From NCBI GenBank assembly GCA_028707655.1, contig JAQWAN010000005.1:1-20603 (forward strand): a stretch of 20,603 nucleotides of DNA, read 5' to 3'. Positions within the stretch are counted from its first letter, which is position 1, and the number at the start of each line of letters is the position of its first letter. Source of the DNA: Bacteroidaceae bacterium. GTDB lineage: Bacteria > Bacteroidota > Bacteroidia > Bacteroidales > Bacteroidaceae. The translations under genes were made by a program, and so were the position numbers. Below, piece by piece: positions 1 through 7,279 of this stretch. Under the pieces are notes generated by a model, which was not told the origin of the DNA, did not search any database, and saw nothing but the letters and a program-made list of their open reading frames with translations.

Positions 1-323
1 GAGAAAACAATATCGCTCAATAACTCCACAGCACGTTCAAAATGTTCGGATAAAAAAGCGGAATAAACAACGGTTTCCTCTTTATTGGTGTAGGCATTTA
101 GGTCGCCTCCCACATTTTCCATTCGATTTAGAATATGCCATGCTTTACGGTGTTTGGTACCCTTAAATATTAAATGCTCTATAAAATGTGCCATTCCTAA
201 CTCATTCTCTTGTTCATCACGCGTACCTACATTAACGGCAAAGCCACAATAAGCAACATTCGAAGAGGTAGATTGATGAATAACACGAAGACCATTTTTT
301 AACGTAATATGCTGATAACTCAT
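1..323 (-). CDS. M16 family zinc metallopeptidase, N-terminal part (gene runs off left edge)
   Basis: Reading the minus strand from the ATG at 323 gives 107 codons without a stop up to the window edge. The protein opens with a strand typical of M16 peptidases (H-I-T-L-K-N-G-L-R-V), then a V-G-T-R-D-E segment. The inverted zinc motif HxxEH follows as HFIEH at residues 46-50, and then GGDLNAYTNKEETVVY. In this family the two histidines bind zinc and the glutamate is catalytic; the third ligand, a glutamate about 75 residues further on, lies outside the window. There is no signal peptide in the visible part, so a cytoplasmic processing-peptidase-like enzyme is the simplest reading. It is transcribed divergently from the LOG operon and has its own -7 box. 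Family is secure from the motif; substrate cannot be told. Confidence 0.9.
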   Translation of the reverse strand, partial: MSYQHITLKNGLRVIHQSTSSNVAYCGFAVNVGTRDEQENELGMAHFIEHLIFKGTKHRKAWHILNRMENVGGDLNAYTNKEETVVYSAFLSEHFERAVELLSDIVF

Positions 324-349
324 AAATCTTATTGCAATTTTATTGGCTG

Positions 350-357
350 CAAAAATA
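350..357 (-). promoter_or_regulatory. Bacteroidota -7 box for the M16 peptidase gene
   Basis: On the minus strand these bases read TATTTTTG, a full match to the phylum consensus TAnnTTTG. They lie 26 nt upstream of the ATG at 323, giving a leader of roughly 20 nt. No TTTG -33 box is seen at the usual 19-21 nt spacing. Confidence 0.5.
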
Positions 358-496
358 CAACAATAAATATAGAATAGCGGTGTACAACTACAAATCTATT
401 CAATAGAGCAGATAAAAAAGCAGATGAAGCTATTGAAAGATAGCAGTATTCTAGTAATAAAATAAAAAATAGCACGTTTATTCGTAGAAAATTATA

Positions 497-504
497 GATA
501 TTTG
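497..504 (+). promoter_or_regulatory. Possible -7 box for the LOG operon
   Basis: GATATTTG matches TAnnTTTG at all but the first position and is followed by C, as is common for this box. It ends 21 nt before the ATG at 526. A TTTA at 477-480 is a poor -33 candidate at 16 nt spacing. If real, it places the upstream in-frame TTG (502) inside the promoter and supports the ATG at 526 as the start. Confidence 0.35.
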
Positions 505-525
505 CAAAAGATTAGTGAACAATAT

Positions 526-1062
526 ATGAAAAAGATAGCCGTTTTTTGCTCAGCAATAGATGATATAGACGCAGCTTACATACAAGCAGCCAACGATTTA
601 GGTCAGTGGATTGGAAAAAACCAACATACCTTAGTCTATGGTGGGTCTTCTATGGGACTGATGGAACATCTTGCTAAAGCCGTAAAAGAACAAAACGGAA
701 ATGTAATAGGAGTAGTTCCTAGTAAATTGGAAGAAAACAACAAAGTTAGCTTGTACATAGACCAATTAATCACAACGCACAATTTAAGCGATCGGAAAGA
801 TGTAATGGTACAGCAGGCAGATGCCATTGTTGCACTACCAGGAGGTATAGGAACCCTCGACGAAGTTTTTCATGTAATGGCAGCCTCCTCGATAGGCTAT
901 CATGAAAAACGCGTTATCTTTTATAATGTAAATGGGTTCTTCCAGCCATTGCTCACATGGATTAATCAGCTGCATGCCACAGGTTTTATGCGCCATCCAG
1001 TGTCCCATTATTTTGATTTGGCCAATACTTTGGACGAATTACTTATTCTTTTAAACAACTAA
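526..1062 (+). CDS. LOG family protein (TIGR00730-type nucleotide 5'-monophosphate phosphoribohydrolase)
   Basis: The 178-residue protein has a Rossmann-type start (MKKIAVFCSA), the nucleotide-binding stretch VYGGSSMGLM at residues 38-47, and the family signature LPGGIGTLDE at 104-113. The usual M-H-E-R-K segment is replaced by L-S-D-R-K (87-91), keeping the Arg-Lys pair. Characterised LOG enzymes cleave a nucleoside monophosphate to free base and ribose 5-phosphate; in bacteria the physiological substrate (cytokinin nucleotide, AMP or another) is often unknown. I chose the ATG at 526 over the in-frame TTG at 502 because the protein aligns naturally there and the TTG overlaps a candidate -7 box. 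The gene ends 6 nt before the isomerase gene, so the two are almost certainly cotranscribed. Cytoplasmic; no membrane segments. Confidence 0.9.
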   Translation: MKKIAVFCSAIDDIDAAYIQAANDLGQWIGKNQHTLVYGGSSMGLMEHLAKAVKEQNGNVIGVVPSKLEENNKVSLYIDQLITTHNLSDRKDVMVQQADAIVALPGGIGTLDEVFHVMAASSIGYHEKRVIFYNVNGFFQPLLTWINQLHATGFMRHPVSHYFDLANTLDELLILLNN

Positions 1063-1068
1063 CAGATT

Positions 1069-1674
1069 ATGATAGAAGCAATAAAAAGTCTACTTCAGAA
1101 AGAAGCACAAGCAGTTCTTAATATTCCAATTGGGGATGAATATGAAAAAGCACTTGCTCTGATTATGGAACAGGTACACAACAAAGGTGGAAAGTTAGTC
1201 ACTTCAGGCATGGGCAAAGCCGGACAAATAGCAATGAACATTGCTACTACTTTCTGTTCAACAGGTATACCCGCTGTCTTTTTACACCCTAGCGAGGCGC
1301 AACACGGCGATTTAGGCATCTTTCAAGAAAACGACCTCCTCCTTCTCATCTCTAACTCGGGTAAAACAAGAGAGATTGTAGAGCTCACTAAGTTTTCTCG
1401 AATATTATACCCCAACTTAAAATTTATTGTTATCACAGGTAACGATAAAAGTCCGCTAGCAGAGGCTGCCGATGCTTGTCTATTTACCGGCAACCCCGAT
1501 GAAGTTTGTCCATTGGGCATGACCCCCACCACCTCTACCACCATGATGACCATCATTGGCGATATCTTGGTAGTGGAGACAATGAAATCCACAAAATTCA
1601 GCATCCAAGAGTACTCTAAACGTCATCACGGCGGATATTTAGGCGAAAAGTCGCGCTTGGAATTAAAGAAATAA
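1069..1674 (+). CDS. kdsD: Arabinose-5-phosphate isomerase, single SIS domain (KdsD/KpsF type)
   Basis: This 201-residue protein has the marks of D-arabinose-5-phosphate isomerases, which turn ribulose 5-phosphate into the precursor of Kdo for lipopolysaccharide. They are TSGMGKAGQIA (residues 45-55), FLHPSEAQHGDLG (71-83), ISNSGKTREI (94-103), CPLGMTPTTSTT (147-158) and a C-terminal HHGGYLG (186-192), where classical members have HPGGxLG. Well-studied KdsD/KpsF proteins are about 320-330 residues and carry two C-terminal CBS domains; these are absent and the gene ends cleanly after the SIS domain, so this is a natural short form rather than a truncation. Short SIS-only isomerases are known in Bacteroidota and in some Escherichia coli strains. 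It lies between a LOG gene (6 nt away) and a PfkB kinase gene (3 nt away). Fold is certain; the exact substrate is strongly suggested. Confidence 0.85.
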   Translation: MIEAIKSLLQKEAQAVLNIPIGDEYEKALALIMEQVHNKGGKLVTSGMGKAGQIAMNIATTFCSTGIPAVFLHPSEAQHGDLGIFQENDLLLLISNSGKTREIVELTKFSRILYPNLKFIVITGNDKSPLAEAADACLFTGNPDEVCPLGMTPTTSTTMMTIIGDILVVETMKSTKFSIQEYSKRHHGGYLGEKSRLELKK

Positions 1675-1677
1675 GCT

Positions 1678-2595
1678 ATGCGTAAAATTATTGGTATCGG
1701 AGAAACAATACTAGATATTGTTTTTAAAGATGGACAACCCACCGCAGCTGTTCCTGGAGGTTCTGTTTTTAACGGACTAGTCTCTCTAGGACGCATGGGG
1801 CTGGATGTTAGTTTTATTGGAGAGATAGGCAACGATAAAGTGGGAGAGATTATCCAACAGTTCATGGTGGAGAACAACATCAGCACACAATATGTGGATA
1901 CTTTTCCAGATGGTAAATCGCCCATCTCCCTGGCTTTTCTAGATAATAACAACGATGCCGATTACTCTTTTTACAAAGATTATCCCAAACAACGATTAGA
2001 AGTTACCTTTCCTACCATAGAGGAGAATGATATTGTGGTGTTTGGCTCATACTATGCGCTCAACCCCGCTTTGAGAGAACGAGTTAAAGATTTCTTAGAC
2101 TACGCCACAACACAAAAGGCCATACTCTACTACGATCCCAATTTCAGAAAATCGCATATCCCCGAATCGGTGAAATTGGCACCTGCCATTAGTGAAAACT
2201 TAGAATATGCCACCATTGTAAGAGGGTCGGACGAAGATTTTAAGAACATGTATAACCTAGAGGAAGTAGATAAAATCTATCTACAACAAATCAAATACAA
2301 CTGTCCTAATTTTATCTGTACCTCTGCTGCTCGCAACATTGAGCTACGCACCAACAGCATCACAAAAAGCTATTCTATACCACCCATCCATACAGTAAGC
2401 ACGATAGGAGCAGGCGATAATTTTAACGCTGGCATCATTTATGGCCTACTCAAATACGAGGTTACCCGCTCTGCCATAGCACATTTAGATGACCCCACAT
2501 GGGACAAAATAATACAATGTGGAATAGATTTTTCGGCCAACGTATGTAGCTCTTATAATAACTCCGTTTCAAAAGAATTCGCTGCATCTTACTGA
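1678..2595 (+). CDS. PfkB/ribokinase family carbohydrate kinase
   Basis: The 305-residue protein begins with a substrate-binding strand (IGIGETILDIVF) and the PfkB signature around residues 25-50 (V-P-G-G-S-x-F-N, then L-G-R-M-G, then F-I-G-E-I-G-N-D). Near the C-terminus is the anion-hole and catalytic-base motif GAGDNFNAG at 244-252, with Asp247 the expected base. The family transfers phosphate from ATP to a sugar or nucleoside; fructokinase-like and ribokinase-like members cannot be separated by eye, so I give no symbol. It starts 3 nt after the stop of the arabinose-5-phosphate isomerase gene, as third gene of one operon, which hints at a phosphosugar connected with the pentose-phosphate/Kdo branch. 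That link is inference. Cytoplasmic. Confidence 0.88.
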   Translation: MRKIIGIGETILDIVFKDGQPTAAVPGGSVFNGLVSLGRMGLDVSFIGEIGNDKVGEIIQQFMVENNISTQYVDTFPDGKSPISLAFLDNNNDADYSFYKDYPKQRLEVTFPTIEENDIVVFGSYYALNPALRERVKDFLDYATTQKAILYYDPNFRKSHIPESVKLAPAISENLEYATIVRGSDEDFKNMYNLEEVDKIYLQQIKYNCPNFICTSAARNIELRTNSITKSYSIPPIHTVSTIGAGDNFNAGIIYGLLKYEVTRSAIAHLDDPTWDKIIQCGIDFSANVCSSYNNSVSKEFAASY

Positions 2596-2613
2596 TATTC
2601 CGTTTTTTATGCG

Positions 2614-2621
2614 TATCTTTG
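2614..2621 (+). promoter_or_regulatory. -7 box of the DEAD-box helicase gene
   Basis: TATCTTTG followed by C is a full match to TAnnTTTG. It ends 24 nt before the ATG at 2646. No clear TTTG -33 box sits 19-21 nt upstream, where the end of the pfkB-family gene lies. It implies the helicase can be transcribed apart from the preceding operon. Confidence 0.6.
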
Positions 2622-2645
2622 CTCCCGAATTTATAAAAACAGTTA

Positions 2646-4496
2646 ATGAAGACATTTAAAGATTTAGGTCTTTCGGAAGAAATACTTAAAGCAATTGAAG
2701 AAATGGGGTACGAGAACCCTATGCCTGTACAAGAAAAAGTTATTCCTTATTTATTAGGAGAAGGAAATGACGTTGTAGCACTTGCACAAACGGGAACAGG
2801 TAAAACAGCAGCCTTCGGATTACCAACTATCCAAAAAACAGATATCGAAAACAGAGTACCCCAAACTCTTATTTTATGTCCAACGCGTGAATTATGTTTA
2901 CAGATAGCAGGAGATTTAAGCGACTACTCGAAATATGTTGATCGATTAAAAGTACTTCCCGTTTACGGAGGTTCATCTATCGACAGTCAAATCAGATCTC
3001 TAAAGAGAGGAGTTCATATCGTTGTAGCTACCCCAGGTCGTTTATTAGACCTTATGAGACGTAAAACAGTCCAACTAGGATTTGTAAAAAACGTCATTAT
3101 GGATGAAGCAGATGAGATGTTAAACATGGGCTTTACAGAAAGCATCAACGCTATTCTGTCAGAAGTTCCTAAAGATCGTAATACATTGATGTTCTCGGCT
3201 ACTATGTCGTCTGACATCTCTCGTATTTCAAAGAAATATCTAAACAATGCCAAAGAGATAACCATTGGCACCAAGAATGAAGGAAGCAAGAACGTACGCC
3301 ACGTAGCGTATACTGTTCATGCCAAAGATAAGTACATGGCGCTTAAGCGTATTGCCGATTCTAACCCTCAGATTTATGGTATTGTGTTCTGTCGTACGCG
3401 TAAAGAAACACAAGAGATTGCCGATAAATTGATTCAAGATGGTTATAATGCAGATTCGCTTCACGGTGAGCTTTCACAAGCACAACGTGACACCGTAATG
3501 CAAAAGTTCCGTGTTAAACATCTTCAAATATTAGTAGCAACAGATGTAGCTGCTCGTGGATTAGATGTTGACGACCTTACACACGTTATCAATTATGGTT
3601 TGCCAGATGAGGTAGAATCGTATACACATCGTAGTGGAAGAACAGGACGTGCTGGTAAAACAGGTATCTCTATCGTTATTATTAACCTTCGCGAGAAAGG
3701 AAAATTGCGTGCCATCGAACATAAGATTGGTAAACAATTTGAAGCAGGTGTTATTCCAACAGGAACAGAGATCTGTGAGAAACAATTAATTAAAGTAATT
3801 GATGAACTCGAGAAAGTAAAAGTAAGCGAAGAAGATATTAGCGCTTTCCTTCCTGAGATTTACAGAAAATTAGAATGGTTATCTAAAGAAGACCTTATCA
3901 AACGTATGGTTTCTATAGAGTTTAACCGTTTCTTAGAATATTACCGTAATGCAGATAAACTAGAATCTCCTACTGACAATGGTTCTGACCGTCGCGATCG
4001 TTCCGATCGTCCAGAAAGAAAAGCGGAAGCAGGATATGTTCGTTTGTTTATCAACATGGGAAAAATGGACGGCTTTTATGCTAACCAAGTAATTGAGCTA
4101 ATCAATCACAACGTTCGCAATAAGAGAGTTAACATTGGTCGTATCGACTTAATGAAAAACTTCTCCTTCTTCGAAGTAGCAGAGGCACAAAAAAACGATG
4201 TTCTTGAGGGCTTAAACAACTTAGATATTAACGGAAGAAGAGTTAGTGTTGAAGTGGCAGGTGCAGAAACCTCCTCTCCAAAAAGAAACAGTTCAAGAAA
4301 ATCGTACGGCAGTAGCAACAGATCATCCGGTGGTGGTGGTTACCGCTCAAAAGACAAACCTTCTCGTTCAGACCGTGGTTATACTTCACCTCGTGGAGCA
4401 TATAAAGGTAAAGACAGAAAGAGAAGCGACGAAGGTGGCAGTTCATCCGACAGAAGTAGTGAAGGTTGGGCACGTCGTAAACCTAACAAAAGATAA
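2646..4496 (+). CDS. deaD: DEAD-box ATP-dependent RNA helicase (DeaD/CsdA type)
   Basis: This 616-residue RNA helicase probably unwinds structured RNA during ribosome assembly or mRNA turnover. Visible motifs in order are the Q-motif region (M-P-V-Q-E, 26-30), motif I AQTGTGKT (47-54), PTREL, DEAD (153-156), SAT (184-186), and the C-terminal RecA lobe with ARGLD and HRSGRTGRAG (from 328). After a linker comes a DbpA/CsdA-type RNA-binding domain at about 460-536 (Y-V-R-L-F-I-N-M-G-K-M-D-G-F). The last 75 residues are a disordered basic tail of Ser, Gly, Arg and Lys (S-S-G-G-G-G-Y-R, repeated S-D-R), typical of tails that hold RNA without sequence preference. It has its own -7 box and a strong terminator 20 nt after the stop, so it is a single-gene unit. 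DeaD and RhlE labels overlap in this phylum; the DbpA-like domain favours DeaD. Confidence 0.93.
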   Translation: MKTFKDLGLSEEILKAIEEMGYENPMPVQEKVIPYLLGEGNDVVALAQTGTGKTAAFGLPTIQKTDIENRVPQTLILCPTRELCLQIAGDLSDYSKYVDRLKVLPVYGGSSIDSQIRSLKRGVHIVVATPGRLLDLMRRKTVQLGFVKNVIMDEADEMLNMGFTESINAILSEVPKDRNTLMFSATMSSDISRISKKYLNNAKEITIGTKNEGSKNVRHVAYTVHAKDKYMALKRIADSNPQIYGIVFCRTRKETQEIADKLIQDGYNADSLHGELSQAQRDTVMQKFRVKHLQILVATDVAARGLDVDDLTHVINYGLPDEVESYTHRSGRTGRAGKTGISIVIINLREKGKLRAIEHKIGKQFEAGVIPTGTEICEKQLIKVIDELEKVKVSEEDISAFLPEIYRKLEWLSKEDLIKRMVSIEFNRFLEYYRNADKLESPTDNGSDRRDRSDRPERKAEAGYVRLFINMGKMDGFYANQVIELINHNVRNKRVNIGRIDLMKNFSFFEVAEAQKNDVLEGLNNLDINGRRVSVEVAGAETSSPKRNSSRKSYGSSNRSSGGGGYRSKDKPSRSDRGYTSPRGAYKGKDRKRSDEGGSSSDRSSEGWARRKPNKR

Positions 4497-4517
4497 GCAA
4501 TAAACGCTCATAATAAG

Positions 4518-4556
4518 AAATCCCCGCAACGAAAACGTTGTGGGGATTTTTGTTTT
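4518..4556 (+). terminator. Rho-independent terminator of the helicase gene
   Basis: A 14-bp stem pairs 4518-4531 with 4536-4549 (AAATCCCCGCAACG against CGTTGTGGGGATTT, one G-T pair), closed by an AAAA loop and followed by TTGTTTT. It begins 21 nt after the stop codon. The A-run before the stem gives weak activity in the other direction as well. Confidence 0.93.
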
Positions 4557-4568
4557 AACAAAAAGCAA

Positions 4569-4644
4569 TTACTACCTATTTTTTTGGGGCAAAATGCCTT
4601 TTCCCCAAAACAGAGGTAGTATTTCCTAAAAAAATAGGTAGTAA
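4569..4644. repeat. Nested inverted repeat in the spacer upstream of the lipoprotein gene
   Basis: The outer arms are a perfect 17-bp inverted repeat: TTACTACCTATTTTTTT at 4569-4585 and its reverse complement at 4628-4644. Inside is a second hairpin, TTTTGGGG (4582-4589) with CCCCAAAA (4603-4610), extended by AAAA/TTTT (4591-4594 with 4599-4602) across one unpaired C to a TGCC loop. The inner stem competes with the last four bases of the outer arm. It lies after the helicase terminator and about 125-200 nt before the lipoprotein promoter, so it is not needed for helicase termination. It may be a protein-binding or recombination site; function unknown. Confidence 0.75.
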
Positions 4645-4665
4645 TAAACCCAGAATATAGGTAGT
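4615..4665 (+). repeat. Three GGTAGT direct repeats spaced 22-23 bp
   Basis: GGTAGT occurs at 4615-4620, 4637-4642 and 4660-4665; the last two share the longer ATAGGTAGT. An inverted copy (ACTACC) is at 4571-4576. The 22 and 23 bp spacing is about two helical turns, placing the copies on one face of the DNA as for repeated regulator half-sites. Nothing identifies the protein. Confidence 0.5.
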
Positions 4666-4681
4666 TTTTATTGCAAATGGT

Positions 4682-4705
4682 GCTATATTTTGTGGCAAAT
4701 ATAGC
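4682..4705. repeat. Short perfect inverted repeat upstream of the lipoprotein promoter
   Basis: GCTATATTT (4682-4690) and AAATATAGC (4697-4705) are exact reverse complements around a 6-nt loop. It lies about 65 nt upstream of the promoter's -33 box. It could be an operator; there is no U-run to make it a terminator. Confidence 0.45.
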
Positions 4706-4768
4706 TATCTATGCACAAAAATAGTGCTGTGTTTTGAGAAGTGCAAAAATGGACCCTAGTAGATGACA

Positions 4769-4799
4769 TTTGTTCCTTTAAAAAAGAACTGTACTTTAG
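4769..4799 (+). promoter_or_regulatory. Bacteroidota-type promoter of the lipoprotein gene
   Basis: TTTG at 4769-4772, then exactly 19 nt, then TACTTTAG at 4792-4799, which differs from TAnnTTTG at one base. This is the consensus spacing for the phylum's main sigma factor. It lies inside the open reading frame that could begin at a GTG at 4741, so the real start must be downstream, at the ATG at 4831. Confidence 0.65.
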
Positions 4800-4830
4800 C
4801 AGAAATTTAACCACCTATCCCGCTACTTCT

Positions 4831-7023
4831 ATGAAAACCTATATTACCCTTATTGCCGCATTGAGCACCCTACTGATAAGCTGTACAAGTGGTACACAAC
4901 GTTCGCACCTAGCAGACCAGAAGTCCACAGAAAAAACAAGTTTTCAAACCGCACAGGCTTGGAGGCCCTCAATACACGTTGATGCAGATGTAGCCATTGT
5001 TTATGGTGCCAACGATTATAAAGCTATCACATTTCAGCAACGTGTAGAGAGCTGGCGCTCAAAAGGCTATACTACTCATTTTATGACAGGAATAGCTTGG
5101 GGCAATTATGCCGATTATTTTACAGGAAAATGGGACGGAAAGAGCCATTACGACGAGGGACAAGTAACCCTGCAAGGAGATACCATTTGGCATGGGAAAG
5201 AAACACCCTACATTGTTCCAACACTAAACTTTCTGAAATATATGCAGCAGGAACATATCAAGAAAGCCATTGATGCCGGCATCGATGTGATCTACCTAGA
5301 GGAACCTGAATACTGGGCTTTTGCTGGCTATAGCGAAGCGTTTAAACGAGAATGGAAAGCTTTTTACCATACGCCCTGGGAAGCACAAGACCAATCCCCA
5401 AGAGCTCGCTACTTAGCGAATAAACTAAAATATCATCTCTACTACAGAGCTTTACAACAGTGTTTCAGCTATGCAAAGAGATATGGAAAAACACTGGGGC
5501 GCACCATTCGTTGCTTTGTACCCACACATTCGCTCATTAATTATTCGCAATGGCAAATAGTGAGTCCCGAGGCTAGTCTAGCTTCGCTTACCTGTGTAGA
5601 TGGCTACATTGCACAGGTCTGGACAGGCACTTCACGTGTTCCCAACTATTTTAATGGGGTATATAAAGAGCGGGTCTTTGAAACCGCCTTTATGGAGTAT
5701 GGCACACTACAGAGCATGACGGCTCCTACACACCGAAAGGTTTATTTTCTAACCGACCCCATTGAGGACCGCCCACGTGATTGGAGCGATTTTAAGAAAA
5801 ACTACGAAGCAACCTTTGTGGCACAGCTGATGTATCCCATGAATGCTAATTATGAGGTGATGCCTTGGCCAGAGCGTATCTATGAGGGTTGGTACCAAAC
5901 CAGCGAGAAGAGCGAGAAAAAGATGCAGATTCCACGTTACTACGCTACGCAGATACAGGTCATGATAAATGCATTAAAACGGATGCAGGTGGACACAACT
6001 GAAGTGAATGGAACAAAGGGGATAAGTGTGTTGATGAGCAATTCGCTGATGTTTCAGCGTTCACAAGAAAAGATAGCGAATTATGAGGACCCGCAACTCT
6101 CTAATTTCTTTGGATTGGTGCTACCACTTCTAAAGAGAGGCATACCGGTCAACACATTGCACCTAGAGAATGTGGGCTATCAAAAGGCATGGGAAAACAC
6201 ACAAATATTACTGATGACCTATAGCAACATGAAGCCACAAACGGAGGAGGCACATCAGGCCATAGCCGATTGGGTAGAAAAGGGAGGTACACTGATCTAT
6301 GCAGGCAGCGATACAGACCCCTTCCAACAGGTACCGGAGTGGTGGAACAGCGGCTCTTTGCACTATGAACACCCCGCAAATCATCTCTTTGCATTGCTCC
6401 ATATAGCAAAAAATCCTAAAGAGGGTGTATATCGCTATGGAAAGGGTATGGTCTATGTGATGCGTAAAGACCCAAAGGCATTTGTCCTACATAAAGAGGG
6501 CGATAAACAACTACTGGCCACCATTGAACAGATTTATCAAGAAAAGAAAACACCCGTACACTATAAAAATTATTTCGCACTCCAACGAGGAGTATATACT
6601 ATCCTGGCCGTGATGGAGGAATCCACATCTGCAGCAGCCAAGCAGGTGACTGGTTGTTTTATCGATCTGTTTGACCCCAATCTGCCCGTTCTATCGCAAA
6701 AAACAGTAAAACCTGGAGAACAAGCATTACTCCTTTCTATCGACAGAATAGCCAACAAACAGACACCACAAGTGTTAGCAGGGTCGGCTCGTATCAGCGA
6801 TGAGAAGATTAAGAAAAACAGCTATACCTTTGTAGCGAAGAGTCCACTAAACACCAATGGTGTTTTCCGTGTTTTGCTCCCTCAACAGCCTACTAAAGTT
6901 GCGGTTTCTACAGCAGATAAAACAGAGGATACGGTGCAATATGCGTGGGATGAGAAGAGCCACACCCTACTCTTGCGCATGGAGAATAATCCACAGGGGA
7001 TAGATGTTTCAATAGGCTGGTAG
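4831..7023 (+). CDS. Large lipoprotein, probable glycoside-hydrolase-like enzyme of unknown specificity
   Basis: From the ATG at 4831 the protein is 730 residues and starts with a lipoprotein signal peptide whose lipobox is L-L-I-S-C (Cys18). The frame stays open back to a GTG at 4741, but that extension spoils the signal peptide and overlaps the promoter. Residues about 45-370 look like an alpha/beta barrel rich in aromatic residues, with strand ends such as I-D-V-I-Y-L-E-E-P-E-Y-W (151-162); Glu157, Glu158 and Glu160 are candidate acid/base residues. Residues about 395-510 resemble the amidotransferase-like domain seen after the barrel in GH42-type enzymes (I-L-L-M-T-Y-S, then W-V-E-K-G-G-T-L-I-Y-A-G-S). 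A beta-rich C-terminal part follows. I do not recognise a named family. It is probably exposed on an outer or periplasmic membrane face and acts on a polysaccharide. No SusC/SusD partners are present, and its 3' end is duplicated at 8641-8716. Confidence 0.75.
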   Translation: MKTYITLIAALSTLLISCTSGTQRSHLADQKSTEKTSFQTAQAWRPSIHVDADVAIVYGANDYKAITFQQRVESWRSKGYTTHFMTGIAWGNYADYFTGKWDGKSHYDEGQVTLQGDTIWHGKETPYIVPTLNFLKYMQQEHIKKAIDAGIDVIYLEEPEYWAFAGYSEAFKREWKAFYHTPWEAQDQSPRARYLANKLKYHLYYRALQQCFSYAKRYGKTLGRTIRCFVPTHSLINYSQWQIVSPEASLASLTCVDGYIAQVWTGTSRVPNYFNGVYKERVFETAFMEYGTLQSMTAPTHRKVYFLTDPIEDRPRDWSDFKKNYEATFVAQLMYPMNANYEVMPWPERIYEGWYQTSEKSEKKMQIPRYYATQIQVMINALKRMQVDTTEVNGTKGISVLMSNSLMFQRSQEKIANYEDPQLSNFFGLVLPLLKRGIPVNTLHLENVGYQKAWENTQILLMTYSNMKPQTEEAHQAIADWVEKGGTLIYAGSDTDPFQQVPEWWNSGSLHYEHPANHLFALLHIAKNPKEGVYRYGKGMVYVMRKDPKAFVLHKEGDKQLLATIEQIYQEKKTPVHYKNYFALQRGVYTILAVMEESTSAAAKQVTGCFIDLFDPNLPVLSQKTVKPGEQALLLSIDRIANKQTPQVLAGSARISDEKIKKNSYTFVAKSPLNTNGVFRVLLPQQPTKVAVSTADKTEDTVQYAWDEKSHTLLLRMENNPQGIDVSIGW

Positions 7024-7028
7024 ACTAC
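6953..7028 (+). repeat. Left copy of a 76-bp direct repeat (3' end of the lipoprotein gene)
   Basis: These 76 bases match 8641-8716 at 75 positions; the one difference is C at 6963 against T at 8651. The copy covers the last 23 codons, the TAG stop and 5 nt beyond. Past 7028 the similarity fades over about a dozen bases. It forms the left border of the segment carrying the Fic gene. Confidence 0.95.
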
Positions 7029-7208
7029 TTCAAAAACATCGTATAAAAAAAGATTGTTGTAAATCATAAAATAGTATTAAGGGTCTGTTTTAGAAAAAGT
7101 GATCGTAATAGTTTTAAACAGTGATAAATAGCACTAAAGACAATACACACAGACTATTAGAAGATAGGAAATAGCTAATTCGAACAAATTCACAAATATA
7201 AAACTTTA
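7029..7208. other. Non-coding AT-rich left part of the Fic segment
   Basis: I see no gene, hairpin terminator or RNA gene in this stretch between the lipoprotein stop and the Fic promoter repeat. It is more AT-rich than the neighbouring coding sequence and shows no resemblance to the sequence between the Fic gene and the right copy of the direct repeat. Confidence 0.5.
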
Positions 7209-7245
7209 TAATCCTTTCCAATGTTTGCAATATTGGAAAGAATTA
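7209..7245. repeat. 37-bp palindromic repeat, copy 1, over the Fic promoter
   Basis: Left arm TAATCCTTTCCAAT (7209-7222) and right arm ATTGGAAAGAATTA (7232-7245) pair over 14 bp with one mismatch, around the 9-nt centre GTTTGCAAT. The -33 box TTTG of the Fic promoter lies in that centre and the right arm fills most of the -33/-7 spacer, so a bound protein would block transcription. A second copy with 4 differences in 37 bases lies just after the Fic gene. Confidence 0.85.
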
Positions 7246-7254
7246 GTATCTTTA
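7224..7254 (+). promoter_or_regulatory. Promoter of the Fic gene
   Basis: TTTG at 7224-7227, exactly 19 nt, then TATCTTTA at 7247-7254, one base from TAnnTTTG. The ATG lies 25 nt beyond the -7 box. The promoter is embedded in the palindromic repeat at 7209-7245, suggesting tight regulation. Confidence 0.7.
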
Positions 7255-7279
7255 TGGCATAAATCTATATAAACAGATT

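Noticed and set aside
502..525. TTG start giving 8 extra residues on the LOG protein
   Set aside because: The TTG overlaps a candidate -7 box and the family's N-terminal strand starts at the ATG at 526.
4246..4503. 85-residue open frame within the helicase tail
   Set aside because: Out-of-frame reading of the repetitive Ser/Arg/Gly coding tail; no start context or family features.
4741..4830. GTG start adding 30 residues to the lipoprotein
   Set aside because: A well-spaced promoter (4769-4799) lies inside it, and the extension would put charged residues before a good lipoprotein signal peptide.
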